From positions 62,001 to 126,000 of the forward strand of contig JAETQR010000009.1 in NCBI GenBank assembly GCA_021770615.1: 64,000 bases of DNA. Direction: 5' to 3'. Shown here piece by piece: positions 7,781 through 16,130 of this stretch (position 1 is its first letter; each line of letters starts with the position of its first letter). Under the pieces are notes generated by a model that saw only the letters and a program-made list of their open reading frames with translations, was not told where the DNA came from and made no database searches. The translations under genes and the position numbers were made by a program. This DNA comes from Lachnospiraceae bacterium (GTDB lineage Bacteria > Bacillota_A > Clostridia > Lachnospirales > Lachnospiraceae).

Positions 7781-10018
7781 ATGAATAGTAAGGTAAAAGG
7801 TGCTTTTCAGATTTTACTGGTACTGCTTGTGACAGCTGTTTTTGGTGTCGTGGCATATACAGGTATCGGTAAGGCGAACCGGGGAAGCGCAAAGAACATC
7901 CGTCTGGGGCTTGACCTTGCCGGAGGCGTCAGTGTAACTTATGAGGCCAGCAAGGAAAATCCGACAGCAGAGGAGATGAACGACACGGTCTACAGGATGC
8001 AGAAACGTGTGGAAAACGAGAGCACGGAGGCATCGGTATATCAGGAGGGAAGTAACCGTGTCACAGTGGATGTGCCGGATGTAGACGATCCTCAGGCTGT
8101 ATTGGACAAGCTTGGTAAAGCGGGATCCCTGGAGTTTGTATTATTGGCAGACTGCCAGATCGATCAGAATACAAAAGATGCTACTTATGAAAAAGATAAA
8201 GTCCTTTTGGACGGTTCCATGATTTCTACGGCAGAGGCTACGACGCAGCAGGACAGCTCGACGGGAGTCAGTGAAAATGTCGTTAAGATCACGTTTAATG
8301 GAAAAGGCGCAAAGAAATTCGGCGACATCACAAGCGAGCATGTGGGAGAACAGCTTTCGATGATCTATGATGGAAAAGAGGTTTCTTCTCCGGTGATCCA
8401 GTCAGCGATCACAGACGGTGTGGCAGTTGTATCGGGAAATTTTGAGAAGTTTTCGGATGCTGAGGATATGGCAGCGACTCTCCGGATCGGCGCCCTTCCG
8501 CTGGAACTGAAAAATATCCGTTCCAATATCGTAGGGGCAAAACTTGGTGTGACTTCGCTCCGGACAAGTATCTATGCCGGTATCGTAGGGTTTATCCTTG
8601 TCATTATCTTCATGATCGTGATGTACCGGATACCTGGTGTTGCATCTTCGATCGCACTTATTTTATATATATTTGCGACATTGCTTGCACTGAATGGACT
8701 GAATGTCACCCTTACTCTTCCAGGTATCGCCGGTGTTATTCTTGCAGTCGGTATGGCGGTGGATGCGAACTGTATCATATTTACCCGTATCCGTGAGGAG
8801 CTTGCGACTGGAAAGACAGTCCGCTCTTCGATCAAGATCGGTTTTGAAAAAGCTTTGTCTGCGATCATTGATGGTAATGTGACGACGTTGATCGCTGCAG
8901 TCGTACTTTATATAAAAGGTTCCGGAACTGTTATGGGATTTGCCCAGACACTTGCGATCGGTATCATCCTTTCCATGTTTACGGCGATTTTTGTGACGAG
9001 ATGGATCTTATATGGTTTTGTTGCACTTGGGTTAGATAACGCAAAATTGTTTGGTGTGCAGAAGGAAAGAAAGACGATCAACTTTGTCGGGAATTTCAAA
9101 AAGTATATTATCATTTCCGGCGCATTGTTCCTTTTATGTATCGGTGGTCTCATCTTTAATAAAGCACAGACCGGACAGATTCTGAATTACAGCCTTGATT
9201 TTATGGGTGGTTCTTCGACTTCTGTCACGTTTGATGAAGGAGCAAAAGGGTTTGATGCAGGCGGAAATGCCAATGATGCATTTAAAACTGAGATCACAGA
9301 GGCTGTGAAGGCGGCAGCAGGTGTACCGGATGCAGAGATTTCCGATGTGGCAGGGGAGAGGACACTGATCGTCCGCACGGTAGATCTGACGGAGGAGCAG
9401 CAGAAAAATGTAGTGGCAGATCTCGGTCAGAAGTATGGTGTGACAAAGGATGATATTGAGATCGAGACGATTTCTGCTTCGGTAAGTAATGAAATGAAGA
9501 CCGATGCGATCATTGCAGTCATCATCGCGACGATCTGTATGCTGATCTATATCTGGATCCGTTTCAAGAATCTTGCGTTTGGTGCAAGTTCTGTCATCGC
9601 TCTGGTTCATGATGTTATCGTGGTGCTTATGGTGTATGCGGTAGGAAGTGCGTTTATTTCAGTAGGAAGTACGTTTATCGCATGTATGCTGACGATCGTT
9701 GGTTATTCGATCAATGCAACGATCGTTATCTTTGACCGTGTACGTGAGAATCGTAAAAAAGCGGGAAGCCGTACAGAGATTTCTGAAATCGTGAATGAGA
9801 GTATTACACAGACGCTCAGCCGAAGCATCAATACGTCTATCACGACGCTGATCATGGTTCTTGTTCTTGCGATCATGGGAGTGGATGCAGTCCGTCAGTT
9901 TGCGATCCCGCTCATCGCCGGAATCGTCTCCGGATGTTATTCGTCCGTGTGCCTGGCCGGAACGGTATGGTTCTTTATGAATAAGAAGAGCAAAAAAGCA
10001 GCAAAAGCGAAAAAGTAA
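7781..10018 (+). CDS. secDF: Fused protein-export membrane protein SecD/SecF
   Basis: A 745-residue RND-type subunit that uses the proton gradient to assist the Sec translocon. The SecD half contains LGLDLAGGVSVTYEA near residue 45, an extracytoplasmic region and a six-helix block with AVGMAVDANCIIFTRIREE. The SecF half begins around residue 430 and carries YSLDFMGGSS and TIVGYSINATIVIFDRVREN. SecD and SecF are joined in one chain, as in many Firmicutes. Start ATG 7781 follows AAAAGGAG. It has its own promoter, and the terminator 25 bp after its stop makes it a single-gene unit. Confidence 0.95.
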   Translation: MNSKVKGAFQILLVLLVTAVFGVVAYTGIGKANRGSAKNIRLGLDLAGGVSVTYEASKENPTAEEMNDTVYRMQKRVENESTEASVYQEGSNRVTVDVPDVDDPQAVLDKLGKAGSLEFVLLADCQIDQNTKDATYEKDKVLLDGSMISTAEATTQQDSSTGVSENVVKITFNGKGAKKFGDITSEHVGEQLSMIYDGKEVSSPVIQSAITDGVAVVSGNFEKFSDAEDMAATLRIGALPLELKNIRSNIVGAKLGVTSLRTSIYAGIVGFILVIIFMIVMYRIPGVASSIALILYIFATLLALNGLNVTLTLPGIAGVILAVGMAVDANCIIFTRIREELATGKTVRSSIKIGFEKALSAIIDGNVTTLIAAVVLYIKGSGTVMGFAQTLAIGIILSMFTAIFVTRWILYGFVALGLDNAKLFGVQKERKTINFVGNFKKYIIISGALFLLCIGGLIFNKAQTGQILNYSLDFMGGSSTSVTFDEGAKGFDAGGNANDAFKTEITEAVKAAAGVPDAEISDVAGERTLIVRTVDLTEEQQKNVVADLGQKYGVTKDDIEIETISASVSNEMKTDAIIAVIIATICMLIYIWIRFKNLAFGASSVIALVHDVIVVLMVYAVGSAFISVGSTFIACMLTIVGYSINATIVIFDRVRENRKKAGSRTEISEIVNESITQTLSRSINTSITTLIMVLVLAIMGVDAVRQFAIPLIAGIVSGCYSSVCLAGTVWFFMNKKSKKAAKAKK

Positions 10019-10042
10019 AATTTCATTATGATTAATTTTAAT

Positions 10043-10085
10043 AAAGGTGCGCATACTATGAAAAAATAGTTTGCGCACCTTTTTG
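10043..10085 (+). terminator. Rho-independent terminator after secDF
   Basis: AAAGGTGCGCATACTAT pairs with ATAGTTTGCGCACCTTT (one mismatch), loop GAAAAA, followed by a T run. The symmetric A and T runs would let it work in both directions. Confidence 0.88.
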
Positions 10086-10118
10086 GATGTAAAAAGGTGC
10101 TCCGGAATGGAGATTATT

Positions 10119-11165
10119 ATGGAAAAAATAGTGGGAAAAAGAAGTGTACAGTTTGAAATCCCGCCATGTATCATAGGAGCTGCTTCGGTTGCCGGAGAAA
10201 AAGAGGGAAACGGAGCATTTGGAAAATACTATGATTTTGTGGAGACCGATCCTCTCTTTGGCGGAAACACGTGGGAGGAAGCGGAGAGCAAAATGCAGCA
10301 TATGGCGGCAGATATCGCGATACGAAATGCCGGCCTTGAACCCAAGGATATCCGTTATATCGTAGCCGGGGATCTTTTGGGACAGCTGATCGCCACTTCC
10401 TTCGGGATCATGAATTTTAATATTCCGATGTTCGGCGTATACGGAGCCTGTTCGACGATGGGGGAGTCCATGGGAATCGGCTCTATGCTCGTTGAGGGTG
10501 GCTTTGCCGATTATGTGGTGGCCCTCACTTCGAGTCATTTTGCCAGTGCGGAAAAACAATTCCGTTTTCCGCTTGCGTACGGAAACCAGAGGCCATATTC
10601 CTCAACATGGACAGTCACCGGAAGCGGTGCAGTTGTCCTCGGAAGAGGGGATGGAAACTGGAAGCGCAAAGAGACCGGATATGTGGAGATATCAGGGATC
10701 ACGACCGGGGTCATCACGGATTATGGGATCAAAGACAGTATGAATATGGGGGCGTGCATGGCCCCGGCTGCCTGTGACTGCATCCTGAACAACCTGAAGG
10801 ACTTCAATATCGAACCGGATTATTATGACAAGATCATCACCGGAGATCTGGGAACGGTCGGGCAGAGGATATTAAAAGATATGCTGATCGGCTACGGATA
10901 CGATATCGGAAAGCAGCATATGGACTGTGGAACACAGATTTATTACAACGAAGAGCAGGACACGAATGCCGGGGGAAGTGGGTGTGGCTGCAGTGCGATC
11001 ACGCTGACCGGGTATATTTTGAACAAGATGCGTAAGCACGATTGGAGGAGGGTTCTTTTCGTGCCAACGGGAGCGTTATTATCTACAGTCAGTTTCAATG
11101 AAGGAAATTCTGTGCCGGGGATCGCCCACGGTGTGATGCTCGAAGTGAGTACAAGGCAGAAATAA
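10119..11165 (+). CDS. spoVAD: Stage V sporulation protein AD
   Basis: Thiolase-fold component of the SpoVA channel, which moves dipicolinic acid into the forespore and releases it at germination. Recognisable family features include GKRSVQFEIPPCIIGAASVA at the N-terminus, YGACSTMGESM near residue 110 (where a thiolase would have its active-site cysteine) and SGCGCSAITLTGYIL near the C-terminus. Its 348 residues are close to the family norm. The frame extends upstream, but ATG 10119 has TGGAG 7 nt before it. The gene is followed 18 bp later by spoVAE. The usual upstream neighbour spoVAC is not present here. Confidence 0.95.
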   Translation: MEKIVGKRSVQFEIPPCIIGAASVAGEKEGNGAFGKYYDFVETDPLFGGNTWEEAESKMQHMAADIAIRNAGLEPKDIRYIVAGDLLGQLIATSFGIMNFNIPMFGVYGACSTMGESMGIGSMLVEGGFADYVVALTSSHFASAEKQFRFPLAYGNQRPYSSTWTVTGSGAVVLGRGDGNWKRKETGYVEISGITTGVITDYGIKDSMNMGACMAPAACDCILNNLKDFNIEPDYYDKIITGDLGTVGQRILKDMLIGYGYDIGKQHMDCGTQIYYNEEQDTNAGGSGCGCSAITLTGYILNKMRKHDWRRVLFVPTGALLSTVSFNEGNSVPGIAHGVMLEVSTRQK

Positions 11166-11183
11166 CAGATAGAATGGAGGAAA

Positions 11184-11540
11184 ATGATGGATTATTTAAT
11201 TACGTTTTTGATCGGCGGAGCAATCTGTGCATTGGTTCAGATCATCATGGATAATACGAAACTTTTGCCGGGAAGGATCATGGTAATGCTTGTCTGTACT
11301 GGAGCAGTACTCAGTGCGTTCAGGATCTATGAGCCGTTTGCGAACTGGGCGAAGGCAGGAGCGACCGTCCCTCTGATCGGATTTGGCCATCTCTTGTTTA
11401 AGGGCGTGAAAGAGGCTGTGGACAGCCAGGGGTTTATCGGTATTTTCTATGGTGGACTGGAACAGGCGGCTGTAGGCATCTCGGGGGCACTGATCATCAG
11501 CTTTCTGGCGGCGCTTGTGTTTAAGCCGAAGATGTCGTAG
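11184..11540 (+). CDS. spoVAE: Stage V sporulation protein AE
   Basis: A 118-residue integral membrane protein with about four hydrophobic segments, including YLITFLIGGAICALVQIIMD and AVGISGALIISFLAALVF, and the family stretch PGRIMVMLVCTGAVLSAF. It is the SpoVAE(b) membrane subunit of the dipicolinic-acid channel and forms an operon with spoVAD. The start ATG 11184 follows GGAGG by 3 nt. Confidence 0.92.
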   Translation: MMDYLITFLIGGAICALVQIIMDNTKLLPGRIMVMLVCTGAVLSAFRIYEPFANWAKAGATVPLIGFGHLLFKGVKEAVDSQGFIGIFYGGLEQAAVGISGALIISFLAALVFKPKMS

Positions 11541-11600
11541 TCTGGTGGCACAGGGGCTCCAATCGACTCCGTTTGCTCAGGAGTACAGGGTAGATATAAA

Positions 11601-11654
11601 TGAGAGTGTTCCTTTAACTATATTTTTAGAGTTATAGTTAAAAGAACACCCTCA
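11601..11654. terminator. Bidirectional terminator
   Basis: TGAGAGTGTTC plus TTTAACTAT pairs with ATAGTTAAA plus GAACACCCTCA, with a small internal bulge. It lies between the convergent spoVAE and the leftward gene at 11674. Confidence 0.8.
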
Positions 11655-11673
11655 TGTTTTAATACAGGATTCT

Positions 11674-12114
11674 TCATATCGGATCCCGTTCTTCATATAT
11701 TTGCCTGTGGATCTCTTTCAAGTCGTCAATAGCCATCTCAACGTCAAAGGTATGAAATCCAAGCCAGCATTCACTCATCGTTTTGGCATCCGCAATTTTG
11801 TATATTTCTCGGCTACATTCATCTGTGTAATAATGCCAATAGCGATAAGTATAACCTGTCCAATACATAACTTCTGCCGTATAAACTGTCCCGGCTTTTT
11901 TCAAACCGTGTACTTCTTCGTTTAGTTCTTCCAGAATATATTCTTCACCAGCCCATTGTAAGCGGTCATAGATATCGTCAAGAGCTGCGGCAGTTTTGCT
12001 GTTCATAAAAGCTTTTATAAATGCAGGACAGTCATATTCATTTTTTAGCACAAGTTCAAACAACCGGCCTTGTATATCACAAAGCTGACGTTTTTCAAGG
12101 GTAAGATTTTTCAT
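11674..12114 (-). CDS. Uncharacterised partner of the DUF3990 protein
   Basis: A protein of about 146 residues with no signal peptide or membrane segment, rich in aromatic residues and acids (ELNEEVHGLKKAGTVYTAEV, then YWTGYTYRYWHYYTDE). I do not recognise the family. ATG 12114 is preferred because AGGCAGG lies 8 nt upstream; a GTG at 12123 is also in frame. The gene begins inside the 3' end of the DUF3990 gene, so the two are translationally coupled. Coupling to an ADP-ribosyltransferase-like protein makes an immunity or antitoxin role conceivable, but nothing in the sequence proves it. Confidence 0.7.
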   Translation of the reverse strand: MKNLTLEKRQLCDIQGRLFELVLKNEYDCPAFIKAFMNSKTAAALDDIYDRLQWAGEEYILEELNEEVHGLKKAGTVYTAEVMYWTGYTYRYWHYYTDECSREIYKIADAKTMSECWLGFHTFDVEMAIDDLKEIHRQIYEERDPI

Positions 12115-12775
12115 ACGATTCACCTGCCTTTAATATTTCATCAAAGAATTGTCCCTCACGACGATATTTACGGCAAATGTCATCTGCCAGTGCAATACCT
12201 TTAGAACGATTTGCTTCACTTTCCTGTTTTCGTTTATCCCGATCTGCTTCAGAGAGTCTTTGTTCCTCAATAATTTTTATTTTTTTGCAGGCTTTTTCTG
12301 TTAAAGCCACATATTGTTTACCGAGTTTAAGTGCAGAAAGACTATTGATCAAAGCGAGATCCGTAATTTCACCATGAAAGAACCGATCAAGAACGACAAA
12401 CATTCTGTCGTTTGCAATGTAGCCAATGATCATGTCGTAGCCTTTACTTAATTTTGCAAACCGGTTATAGATCGGTGAATTTTTTACAGATTCCATTTTA
12501 CCACGATTGTATGCGACTAATAGTGCCCAATCTAAGTCTGTCTCGATATTAAGAATTTTAAGATTTGACAAATCAATGCTTAGTGTATATATTTTAGAGT
12601 TTGGATAATTGCAGATTAAAGTAAGCGCTTGAGTTCGATCTGTGCCCATGTAAAAACCTCTGCCGAAATCGCAGTGCTCCCGACTTACCGGTGCAATGGC
12701 ACCGTGAATTCCTGATTTTGAACCATGATAAAGGGTTACGATCTCATTGGTATTTATAATATGGGAACTTTTCAT
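12095..12775 (-). CDS. DUF3990 family protein, ADP-ribosyltransferase-like
   Basis: A 226-residue soluble protein. The N-terminal half matches what I know of DUF3990, placed by comparative work in the ADP-ribosyltransferase superfamily: TLYHGSKSGIHGAI near residue 15 (candidate NAD-binding histidine), CDFGRGFYMGTDRTQALTLI near residue 35 (candidate tyrosine), and MIIGYIANDRMF further on. The C-terminal third is a charged helical region (IIEEQRLSEADRDKRKQESE). Start ATG 12775 follows GGGAGGTC and has its own promoter. It overlaps the next gene by about 20 bp. The family includes candidate toxins; enzymatic activity is inferred. Confidence 0.78.
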   Translation of the reverse strand: MKSSHIINTNEIVTLYHGSKSGIHGAIAPVSREHCDFGRGFYMGTDRTQALTLICNYPNSKIYTLSIDLSNLKILNIETDLDWALLVAYNRGKMESVKNSPIYNRFAKLSKGYDMIIGYIANDRMFVVLDRFFHGEITDLALINSLSALKLGKQYVALTEKACKKIKIIEEQRLSEADRDKRKQESEANRSKGIALADDICRKYRREGQFFDEILKAGESYEKSYP

Positions 12776-12816
12776 AATGACCTCCCTGAGCTGGCATATG
12801 ACATTTGAATATTTTC

Positions 12817-12845
12817 ATTATAACATATGCAATATGAAAGTACAA
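12817..12845 (-). promoter_or_regulatory. Promoter of the DUF3990 operon
   Basis: On the minus strand, TTGTAC (12845-12840) and consensus TATAAT (12822-12817) are 17 bp apart, 42 bp before the ATG. Palindromic element B begins 19 bp upstream. Confidence 0.75.
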
Positions 12846-12863
12846 TAAGGTGCCTATGCATAA

Positions 12864-13123
12864 CACGGAAATCATTTTTGGCGGCCGCAATTTATGAGAA
12901 CAGTGACATTTGTACAGCAGTGGGAATATTTCCTGATTCGGACCCGCTTGCGCTTAAAATAAACGTGTAGCGGTACAAAGGCTGCAAGATGCAAAAAAAC
13001 GCACCTTATACGCAGCCTAAGGACCGACACGTTTATACGGTCCTCATCAGGAAATATTCCCACTGCTGTACGAAACTTTGTCAACTTTCCATAAATTGCG
13101 GCCGCCAAAAATTGATTTCCGTG
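12864..13123. repeat. Long palindromic element B (copy 2 of 3)
   Basis: About 260 bp between the divergent DUF3990 and HAD genes. The outer arms are 12864-12896 (CACGGAAATC to the NotI-like GCGGCCGC and TTTATG) and 13090-13123. The inner arms, 12912-12937 and 13046-13071, are a perfect 26-bp inverted repeat. The central part, 12938-13045, forms a hairpin with stem motifs ACGTGTAGCGGTAC and GGACCGACACGT and is close to the reverse complement of the core of element A. The outermost bases also resemble element A, but the inner arms do not. No coding potential. Confidence 0.85.
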
Positions 13124-13199
13124 TATGTATAAACTGGTTGCCAAATCCCCTTCAATACGTTAGTATTAAAAAATAACAATGCAAGGGGGGAATACAGTT

Positions 13200-13790
13200 T
13201 TGAAAAACATCATACTTGATATGGGAAATGTCCTGTTGGACTATGATCCGGAGGTTATACTGGATCAGGTTTTTGATAAGGAAGAAGATAAGGCTCTTAT
13301 CCGCAGGGAGCTTTTTGAGGGGGAGGAATGGGTCCAGGGGGATCTCGGATACATTACGAACGAACAGCGTTACGACGGCGTCAGTAAGCGTGTGCCGGAA
13401 TACCTGCATGAGAAATTAAAGGTATGTGTGAACGAGTGGGATATTTGTATGATTCCTCTTGAGGGGGCAAGGGAATTTTGTGAATATATCAGAGAGCATG
13501 GCTATGGCATTTATGTATTATCCAATGCGAGTTCGGAATTTTATCAGTATTTTTTCAGGTATTATGAGCCTGATTTCTTTGATGGGATCGTAATATCCTC
13601 TGAAGTGCATATTGTGAAACCGGATATACGGATCTATGAATATTTATTGCAGAAATATGGTCTGGAGGCGCAGGAATGCCTGTTTATCGATGACCGGGAA
13701 AATAATGTGGAGGGGGCTCTGGCGTGTGGCATGCAGGCGCATAGATTCCGGGATGATTTTGAAGAGATCAAAGTGAAATACAGGCTTTGA
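13200..13790 (+). CDS. HAD-superfamily hydrolase (subfamily IA)
   Basis: A phosphatase-like enzyme of about 196 residues with all HAD motifs: MKNIILDMGNVLLDYDPE (motif I, DxG variant with the nucleophile Asp near residue 7), VLSNASSEFYQYFF (motif II), VKPDIRIYEYLLQKY (motif III lysine) and CLFIDDRENNVEGALACGM (motif IV). The motif I DMGN form resembles the YihX/YrfG-like group acting on small phosphate esters; the substrate is unknown. The start is most likely TTG 13200 after the strong AAGGGGGGAA; the frame could also open at ATG 13179, but that lies before the ribosome site. Confidence 0.88.
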   Translation: MKNIILDMGNVLLDYDPEVILDQVFDKEEDKALIRRELFEGEEWVQGDLGYITNEQRYDGVSKRVPEYLHEKLKVCVNEWDICMIPLEGAREFCEYIREHGYGIYVLSNASSEFYQYFFRYYEPDFFDGIVISSEVHIVKPDIRIYEYLLQKYGLEAQECLFIDDRENNVEGALACGMQAHRFRDDFEEIKVKYRL

Positions 13791-13815
13791 CTTTTATACT
13801 ATATTATAATAAAAT
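13787..13815 (+). promoter_or_regulatory. Promoter of the xylanase gene
   Basis: TTGACT at 13787-13792 overlaps the HAD stop codon. TAAAAT lies at 13810-13815 after a 17-bp AT-rich spacer. It is 58 bp before the GH10 start. Confidence 0.6.
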
Positions 13816-13873
13816 ATGAGCAAATAATTATAGAAAGCAGATTGCTTATCAATGTTTCGGAATGGAGGTTTTT

Positions 13874-15085
13874 ATGAGATTAAACAAGTTATTGATCGTG
13901 GGTGGAATGGTGATGATGGCATCGGTCATGGCGTTTGGCTGTGGAAAGAAGGCAGATGACAGCACGACAGCGTCTCCGGCAGCGGTAGAAGGACAGCAGG
14001 AGGACGGTCAGGATACAGACGGAGATCAGAATGCGGAAGCAGTGAAAAACGCAACCGTTCTGAAGGATGCGTTTCAGAATGATTTTACAGTGGGCGCTTC
14101 GATCGTGATGGGTACGATCACAAGCGATGAGGAGATGGCGTTTGTCAGTGAAAATTTTAACCGGATCACAATGGGAAATGAAATGAAGCCGGAAAGCCTT
14201 CTTGACTGGGAGGCGACAGAAAAAAGCAAAGACGGGATGCCGGAGATCCGCACAGAAGGGCTGGATCAGATCCTGCAGACAGCGAAAGAAAATGATCTTA
14301 AGCTACGGGGGCACTGTCTGGTTTGGCACAGCCAGACGCCGGATTGGTTTTTTGCCAAAGATTATGAACCTTCAAATGGCCTTGCCGATAAGAAAACGAT
14401 GCAGCGGAGGATGGAAACATATATCAAAAAGGTGCTTACGTATTGTCAGGAGAATTATCCTGGCGTGATCTATGCATGGGACGTCGTAAATGAGGGTATG
14501 GGGGATGATGGCGGCTATCGCACGGAGAGCAGCTGGTATGAGACATATGGAGATGAGAGTTATATCACGGATGCCTTTACATTTGCACGGAAATATGCAG
14601 ATCCGGAAGTGAAATTATTTTATAATGATTATAATGAATATACGCCGATGAAACGCGAATTGATCGTCGTTTTGTTAAAGGAGCTGCGTGAAAAAGGCCT
14701 GGTAGATGGCATGGGGATGCAGAGCCACTGGGACATGGATTATCCTTCGGTCGATATGGTGGCGGACGCCCTTGAAAAGTATGGTGAGATCGAAGGGCTC
14801 GAGATACAGCTTACCGAGATCGATATGCACAACACAGATGATTCGGAGGAGGGACTTGAAAAGCAGGCAGAGCGATACCGCGAGTTTTTTGAAACGATAC
14901 TGCAGGCAGACCGGACAGGAAAAGCAAATATCACCAATGTGACATTCTGGGGGCTTTTGGATGAAGACTCGTGGCTCAGCGGTTTTAAGGGAGAGACCAG
15001 TTACCCGCTTTTGTTCCATAAGGACTTTGAGAAAAAGCCATGTTTTGATAGTATACTGGCCACTGCAAAAAAAGAATATAAATAA
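13874..15085 (+). CDS. Endo-1,4-beta-xylanase, GH10, lipoprotein
   Basis: A 403-residue surface-anchored xylanase. The signal peptide ends in MAFGC, a lipobox with Cys near residue 23, followed by an acidic Gln/Asp-rich spacer. The GH10 barrel (about residues 60-400) shows FNRITMGNEMKPESL, the substrate-binding RGHCLVWHSQTPDWF, the acid/base glutamate in WDVVNE near residue 207 and the nucleophile glutamate in IQLTEIDMH near residue 315. The barrel is complete with no carbohydrate-binding module. Start ATG 13874 has GGAGG 8 nt upstream. It should cut xylan backbone at the cell surface and complements the GH8 enzyme at the right end of the window. Confidence 0.95.
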   Translation: MRLNKLLIVGGMVMMASVMAFGCGKKADDSTTASPAAVEGQQEDGQDTDGDQNAEAVKNATVLKDAFQNDFTVGASIVMGTITSDEEMAFVSENFNRITMGNEMKPESLLDWEATEKSKDGMPEIRTEGLDQILQTAKENDLKLRGHCLVWHSQTPDWFFAKDYEPSNGLADKKTMQRRMETYIKKVLTYCQENYPGVIYAWDVVNEGMGDDGGYRTESSWYETYGDESYITDAFTFARKYADPEVKLFYNDYNEYTPMKRELIVVLLKELREKGLVDGMGMQSHWDMDYPSVDMVADALEKYGEIEGLEIQLTEIDMHNTDDSEEGLEKQAERYREFFETILQADRTGKANITNVTFWGLLDEDSWLSGFKGETSYPLLFHKDFEKKPCFDSILATAKKEYK

Positions 15086-15098
15086 ATTTGTTTCTGTC

Positions 15099-15127
15099 TT
15101 GTCAGTTGTAAAGTTTTGTGTTAAGAT
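15099..15127 (+). promoter_or_regulatory. Promoter of the nad operon
   Basis: TTGTCA (15099-15104) and TAAGAT (15122-15127) with 17-bp spacing, 76 bp before nadA. A NiaR operator would be expected over or just after this promoter, but I cannot single out a convincing palindrome by eye. Confidence 0.65.
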
Positions 15128-15203
15128 ATGACATAACGAAACGGGCGGCTTATCCGCCTGATCATCATATGCGCCAGAGAAATGCGCAGAAACGAGGAAA
15201 GTT

Positions 15204-16112
15204 GTGAACGAACTCAAGAATAAGATTGACCGTTTAAAGAAAGAAAAAGATGCCGTGATCCTGGCACATTATTATGTCAGCGACGAGGTACAGGAAGTGG
15301 CAGATTATGTGGGGGATTCTTTTTATCTGAGTCAGATTGCTGCAAAATCAGATGCCCGGACGATCGTTTTTTGTGGTGTTTCTTTTATGGGAGAGAGTGC
15401 GAAGATCCTCAGTCCGGGGAAGACTGTGCTGATGCCGGATGCCACGGCGGATTGTCCGATGGCACATATGGCGGATGAGGAACGGATCCGGGCTATGAAA
15501 GAAAAATATGACGATCTTGCTGTCGTATGCTATATAAATTCTACAGCCGAGTTAAAAAAATTGTCAGATGTGTGCGTGACATCTTCCAATGCTGTGAAGA
15601 TTGTAAAAGCGCTTCCCAATCAGAATATTTTCTTTATTCCGGATGAAAATCTGGGGAGATACGTGGCAGAACAGGTTCCGGAAAAAAATATCATGCTGAA
15701 TGACGGCTATTGTCCGGTGCATGCGCAGATGACAGTGTCGGAACTGGAGGCAGCAAAGCTTGCCCATCCGGAGGCAGAGGTTCTTTCACATCCGGAATGT
15801 ACGAAAGGAATCCTTGACCGATCTGATTATATCGGCAGTACCTCGGGGATCATTGACTATGCGGAGAAAAGCAGTAAAAAGGAATTTATTATCTGTACCG
15901 AAACGGGAGTATTTTATGAATTGGTGAAAAACAATCCCGATAAAGCTTTTTATCCGATCATGGAGAACCAGATCTGCTCTGATATGAAGAAGATCACGCT
16001 TGAGAAGGTGATCGACGTTCTCGAAACGGGAAGCAATGAAGTGTTTGTCAGCGATGAGTTAAGGTTCCGGGCAAATAAACCTTTGACAAATATGCTGGAA
16101 CTTGGCAGATAG
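15204..16112 (+). CDS. nadA: Quinolinate synthase
   Basis: A 302-residue [4Fe-4S] enzyme condensing iminoaspartate with dihydroxyacetone phosphate to quinolinate, the second step of de novo NAD synthesis. The three cluster cysteines lie in FCGVSFMGESAKIL, SHPECTKGI and ENQICSDMKKITLE. Other family motifs are AHYYVSDEVQEVADYVGDS near the N-terminus and ADCPMAHMADEE. GTG at 15204 is the start, 6 nt after GAGGA. It is first in the nadA-nadB-nadC-niaR operon, 18 bp before nadB. Confidence 0.96.
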   Translation: MNELKNKIDRLKKEKDAVILAHYYVSDEVQEVADYVGDSFYLSQIAAKSDARTIVFCGVSFMGESAKILSPGKTVLMPDATADCPMAHMADEERIRAMKEKYDDLAVVCYINSTAELKKLSDVCVTSSNAVKIVKALPNQNIFFIPDENLGRYVAEQVPEKNIMLNDGYCPVHAQMTVSELEAAKLAHPEAEVLSHPECTKGILDRSDYIGSTSGIIDYAEKSSKKEFIICTETGVFYELVKNNPDKAFYPIMENQICSDMKKITLEKVIDVLETGSNEVFVSDELRFRANKPLTNMLELGR

Positions 16113-16130
16113 AATGGTAAAGGGAAGAGT

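Noticed and set aside
15085..15204. A riboswitch before the nad operon
   Set aside because: The leader is too short and shows no clear aptamer-like or terminator/antiterminator structure; NiaR control is the better explanation.
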